From: Palsa-1400 sp036501625
GTDB taxonomy: Bacteria > Verrucomicrobiota > Verrucomicrobiia > Limisphaerales > Palsa-1400
DNA: 64,000 nucleotides
Direction of reading: 5' to 3'
NCBI GenBank assembly: GCA_036501625.1
Contig: DASXZY010000026.1
Coordinates: 9,914 to 73,913 of the forward strand
Below the pieces are notes generated by a model that was not told the origin of the DNA, did not search any database, and worked only from the letters and a program-made list of their open reading frames with translations. The number at the start of each line of letters is the position of its first letter. Within the stretch, counting starts at the first letter, position 1. A program made the translations under genes and the position numbers. Positions 61,584 through 64,000 of the stretch are shown piece by piece.

Positions 61584-63215
61584 CTAAGATTTCGGCGCCA
61601 GTTCGGCGGTTTTGTCGGGGGCGTGTTCATTGTGGAAGGAGCATATCACAATGGTGCCGCCGCCCGCGCCCCGGCGGATGTCCAGGGAGGCGCCGATCAT
61701 TTTGGCGCGATAGTTCATGATGTGCAGGCCCATGCCGGAATTGTATTCGCGGCCGTCGGGAAACCCAATGCCATCGTCCTTGACAGTCAAGATGATATTT
61801 TCTTCCATCGCGCCCAGGCCGATGGATATATTTTTGCAATGGCCATGTTTGAGCGCGTTGTTGATCGATTCCTGGGCGATGCGGTAGAGGTTGTTGCCGG
61901 CCACGGTGTCATGAATAAGAATTTGCTCCTCGCACCAGAATTGGCAGCGGACCCGGTCGCGGGCTTCGGTCGTTTCGGCCAGTTCCTCCAGGGCGGAAGC
62001 CAGCCCCTCGACTTCGAGCCGCACCGGGTAAAATCCGCGGGCCAGATGCCGCGCCTGGGAAATTCCGTCGTTGACCATTTCGGCGATGTGGCCGGCCTGG
62101 ACGGCTTCGGGGACTTTGCCGCGCTCGAGTTTTTCGCGCAACAATTCAGTCGCGAAGGAAATGCTGACCAGTTGCTGGCAGAGGGTATCGTGCAAATCCT
62201 GGCCGATGCGGCGCTGTTCGCGGTCGCTGATTTCCGCGACCTGGCGTTCCATGAGCTTGCGCGCGCTCACGTCGGTGTAAACAACAACGCCGCCCTGGAG
62301 TCGCGCCTGTTCGTCAATGAGCGGGCGCCCGGTGGCCGTCAGCCAAATGCCTTCGGAGGCGCCGGACTTGCGCAAAAAGATTTCCGCGCCATCGATGTTT
62401 TCCCCGCGCATGGCGCGCAACAGGGGGTGCTCGTTGGTCGGATAGGCGGTCAGCGCGGTTGAAAGATAGGTTTGGAATTGCTCCGCCGAATCGCCCTGGG
62501 CGACGGTGCCGAGGCCGGCGCGGATGAGGCGCTCGGCGGCGGGGTTGTAAAGAAGAAGTTTTCCGCTGGCATCGGCCACGATCACGCCATCGCCCATGCT
62601 GTTCAGAATGGATTGCAGAATGCTCGTCTGGCGGCGCAAGGCGGCTTCCGATTGGGCCAATTCCAGCGCGCGCTGTTCGGCGGCGGCGCTGCGCTCGGCC
62701 ACGCGCTGCTCCAGGGTTTCATTGAGTGCGTTGAGGGCGGCCTGGGCCTGGGTGCGCTCGGCCACCTCTGCCTGCAAGGCTTCGTTCGCGATGCCCAGGT
62801 CGCGCGTGCGCTCCTGCACGCGGGTTTCGAGGCCTTCCTGGGAGCGGCGCAGGGCCTGCTCCACGCGTTTGCGTTCGGCCACTTCGGAAGTCAGCCCCGC
62901 CACGACGATGAATAAGCCCATTCGCTGCACGGTGTTCCAAAAAAGCCCCAATCGATTCTCGATGGAGCCGGGGTCCCAAAATTTGGCCACGAACCAAATC
63001 GCGCTGCACACCATCGCGATAAGGATCCCCGGCCAGCGCCCGGCGTACCAGGCCGCGAAACAAATCGGGATGAGATAAAAGGCCATCAAGGCGACCTGCG
63101 GGCCGATGACGTAGTCCAACTGGCCGATGAAAATGGCGACAATCAACCAGAGCAAAATCAAAGTCGTGGCTGATTTTCGGTTTAAATATTCGTTTAGATA
63201 TTCGATGTTTCTCAA
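61584..63215 (-). CDS. Membrane sensor histidine kinase of the HisKA_3 (NarX-like) type
   Basis: The protein has about 543 aa from a TTG at 63215. The frame stays open to 63515, but that upstream part covers the repeat region and has no TM or domain pattern, so I exclude it. The N-terminus has three or four TM segments (ATTLILLWLIVAIFIG, LMAFYLIPICFAAWYAG, GILIAMVCSAIWFVAKF). A coiled coil (about 110-185) and PAS domain (about 195-325) follow. The H-box is REQRRIGQDLHDTLCQQL, and the ATPase has RIAQESINNALKHG and DDGIGFPDG. No response regulator is adjacent. The start is uncertain. Confidence 0.82.
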   Translation of the reverse strand: MRNIEYLNEYLNRKSATTLILLWLIVAIFIGQLDYVIGPQVALMAFYLIPICFAAWYAGRWPGILIAMVCSAIWFVAKFWDPGSIENRLGLFWNTVQRMGLFIVVAGLTSEVAERKRVEQALRRSQEGLETRVQERTRDLGIANEALQAEVAERTQAQAALNALNETLEQRVAERSAAAEQRALELAQSEAALRRQTSILQSILNSMGDGVIVADASGKLLLYNPAAERLIRAGLGTVAQGDSAEQFQTYLSTALTAYPTNEHPLLRAMRGENIDGAEIFLRKSGASEGIWLTATGRPLIDEQARLQGGVVVYTDVSARKLMERQVAEISDREQRRIGQDLHDTLCQQLVSISFATELLREKLERGKVPEAVQAGHIAEMVNDGISQARHLARGFYPVRLEVEGLASALEELAETTEARDRVRCQFWCEEQILIHDTVAGNNLYRIAQESINNALKHGHCKNISIGLGAMEENIILTVKDDGIGFPDGREYNSGMGLHIMNYRAKMIGASLDIRRGAGGGTIVICSFHNEHAPDKTAELAPKS

Positions 63216-63507
63216 CGACTGGATCAGGAGAATCGCAAAATTCCGGGCGCAATGCAAGCCGGGGCTGAGGCCGTCGTGCGGCGAGCAGCGGGGGGCAAGT
63301 TTTAATTCAAAACGCGCCTTGTTCCACCTTGTTTTGAATTGTTTTACGTAGCGGGAGCGCAGTTCTGCGACGATTTGGAATAATGGGACTCGCGGCGCTC
63401 GCCGTCCCGATCGAGGGAGGGAGCGCCTTTGTATTCTGGACGGTTTATAATCCTCATGGCGGTATTGGCTTGTTGTGCCTTGTTTTGGGTTGTTTTGCCT
63501 CGGCGGG
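63216..63507. other. Repeat-bearing interval upstream of the sensor kinase
   Basis: About 290 bp hold two direct copies of a 31-bp unit (63318-63348 and 63469-63499; 24 of 31 identical; core CTTGTTTT then TTGTTTT) spaced 151 bp. There is no further gene on either strand. The minus frame through it has a recurring-looking peptide (RSRYVKQFKTRWNKARFELK), which I recall from other verrucomicrobial loci, so the whole stretch may be the 3' part of a repeated element linked to the gene at 63508. Confidence 0.45.
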
Positions 63508-64000
63508 TTAGTCAACGCCGAGGATTCGATTGATGCGTTCCTGGCGTTCTTCTTCGGTCATGTTGTCTTGCGCTTCTTGTTTGCGGCGCTTGCGTCCGTT
63601 TTCGTATTCGTCGTAAAGGCTGAGGCGGTATTGCTGTTCGTCCAACCGAGATTTGGCGCCTTCCCGGTCGGCGCGGCGCAGCAGGCAGAGATTTTTGATC
63701 ATGGCGGCATGGATGGCCGCTTTCTCCGGGCCAGACGGAACATCATCCATGCGGGTGAGTTCGAGCGCCATTTGCAAAACCAGAAACGACGAGAGGCGGC
63801 TGGCCAGGCTTGGGCTGCCGTCCGCTTTGGCGGCTTCTTCCGTTTCCGCGACTTCGTCGAGCCGTTCCAGCGCGATCTGCTGCTGCTCCCAAGCCACATA
63901 GCCGCCATTTTTCCAGAGCGAGAGATTCTGCTGGGAAATGGGGAGGCCGTTGAAATCCTTTTGCAGCATGGCCTGGACTTCCGGCAGAGCGTTGAGCCAT
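63508..64000 (-). CDS. Partial protein of a family multi-copy in Verrucomicrobia (5' end outside window)
   Basis: The frame is open from the window edge to a stop at 63508-63510; 163 codons are visible, and an internal ATG at 63969 is not the true start because WLNALPEVQA before it is conserved. The visible sequence (WLNALPEVQAMLQKDFNGLP, then QNLSLWKNGGYVAWEQQQ, and a C-terminal EERQERINRILGVD) matches a helical, DNA-binding-looking family that I recall as present in many copies in Verrucomicrobia and annotated as hypothetical. It slightly resembles phage Mu gp27-like proteins. The function is unknown; a link to a mobile element is possible. Confidence 0.6.
   Translation of the reverse strand, partial: WLNALPEVQAMLQKDFNGLPISQQNLSLWKNGGYVAWEQQQIALERLDEVAETEEAAKADGSPSLASRLSSFLVLQMALELTRMDDVPSGPEKAAIHAAMIKNLCLLRRADREGAKSRLDEQQYRLSLYDEYENGRKRRKQEAQDNMTEEERQERINRILGVD

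Noticed and set aside
63216..63515. N-terminal extension of the sensor kinase
   Set aside because: It covers the direct repeats and touches the stop of the upstream gene; it contains no TM or domain sequence before residue 101.

Overview
The window is a GC-rich bacterial chromosome segment with about 50 protein genes on both strands. It has no rRNA, no recognisable tRNA and no CRISPR array. Several features together point to a soil or freshwater Verrucomicrobiota lineage (Limisphaerales/Pedosphaera-like): a pseudopilin of the H-X9-DG type, a GntR-HTH/LacI-sensor chimeric regulator, a DUF1080 protein, a flippase beginning MSRVRRFTHS, many exported hydrolases, and a partial gene at the right edge that I recall as multi-copy in Verrucomicrobia. 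The assignment comes from family knowledge, not from a marker gene.

Region 1 (0-16.4 kb) is mostly housekeeping: a truncated secreted protein, a tiny ORF behind a palindromic operator, an exported basic-secretory-protein-type metallopeptidase, gltB-gltD (ammonia assimilation), a small conserved protein, rnc with an upstream zinc-ribbon-like partner, lysA, a coiled-coil exported protein, a squalene/phytoene synthase and ppk1. Region 2 (16.8-29.2 kb) has an lspA-like gene and then a co-directional run: porin, PstS-like small binding protein, HAMP/PAS histidine kinase, REC-PAS-kinase-REC hybrid, proline-rich exported protein, TPR protein, small coiled protein, NtrC-type sigma-54 activator and GntR/LacI regulator. 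Many of these abut or overlap by 4 bp, so it looks like one signalling operon. Region 3 (29.3-35.6 kb) has a pseudopilin, aroC, the rplM-rpsI-argC-yggS group, a YVTN beta-propeller protein and a small membrane protein.

Region 4 (35.7-46.3 kb) has a large exported C10 cysteine peptidase and then a surface-polysaccharide locus: a small exported peptide, two glycosyltransferases, a Wzx-like flippase, a B12-binding radical SAM protein, a GT61 glycosyltransferase and an FkbM methyltransferase. Region 5 (46.3-59.1 kb) is a pectin/rhamnogalacturonan-I degradation locus in which almost every product has a signal peptide: DUF1080, GyrI-like, PL22, GH2, PL4, GH51, DUF885 peptidase and GH106. It has no SusC/SusD pair and no dedicated transporter. 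Region 6 (59-64 kb, minus strand) holds a NagA-like deacetylase, GlcF, a HisKA_3-type sensor kinase and the partial gene.

The less ordinary signals are: (i) a palindrome filling the spacer of a promoter in front of a probably leaderless micro-ORF; (ii) a 24-bp repeat found twice that each time supplies the stop codon of the adjacent gene; (iii) a ten-unit hexamer array between aroC and rplM whose units switch strand at its centre; (iv) three TTGA stop/start junctions; (v) a perfect ACTTTGT/ACAAAGT operator in the polysaccharide locus; (vi) an exported oligogalacturonate lyase in a SusCD-free pectin locus. Start codons marked as re-chosen are judgements from overlap, signal peptide or family N-terminus. 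Long open frames antisense to the GC-rich genes were left out.
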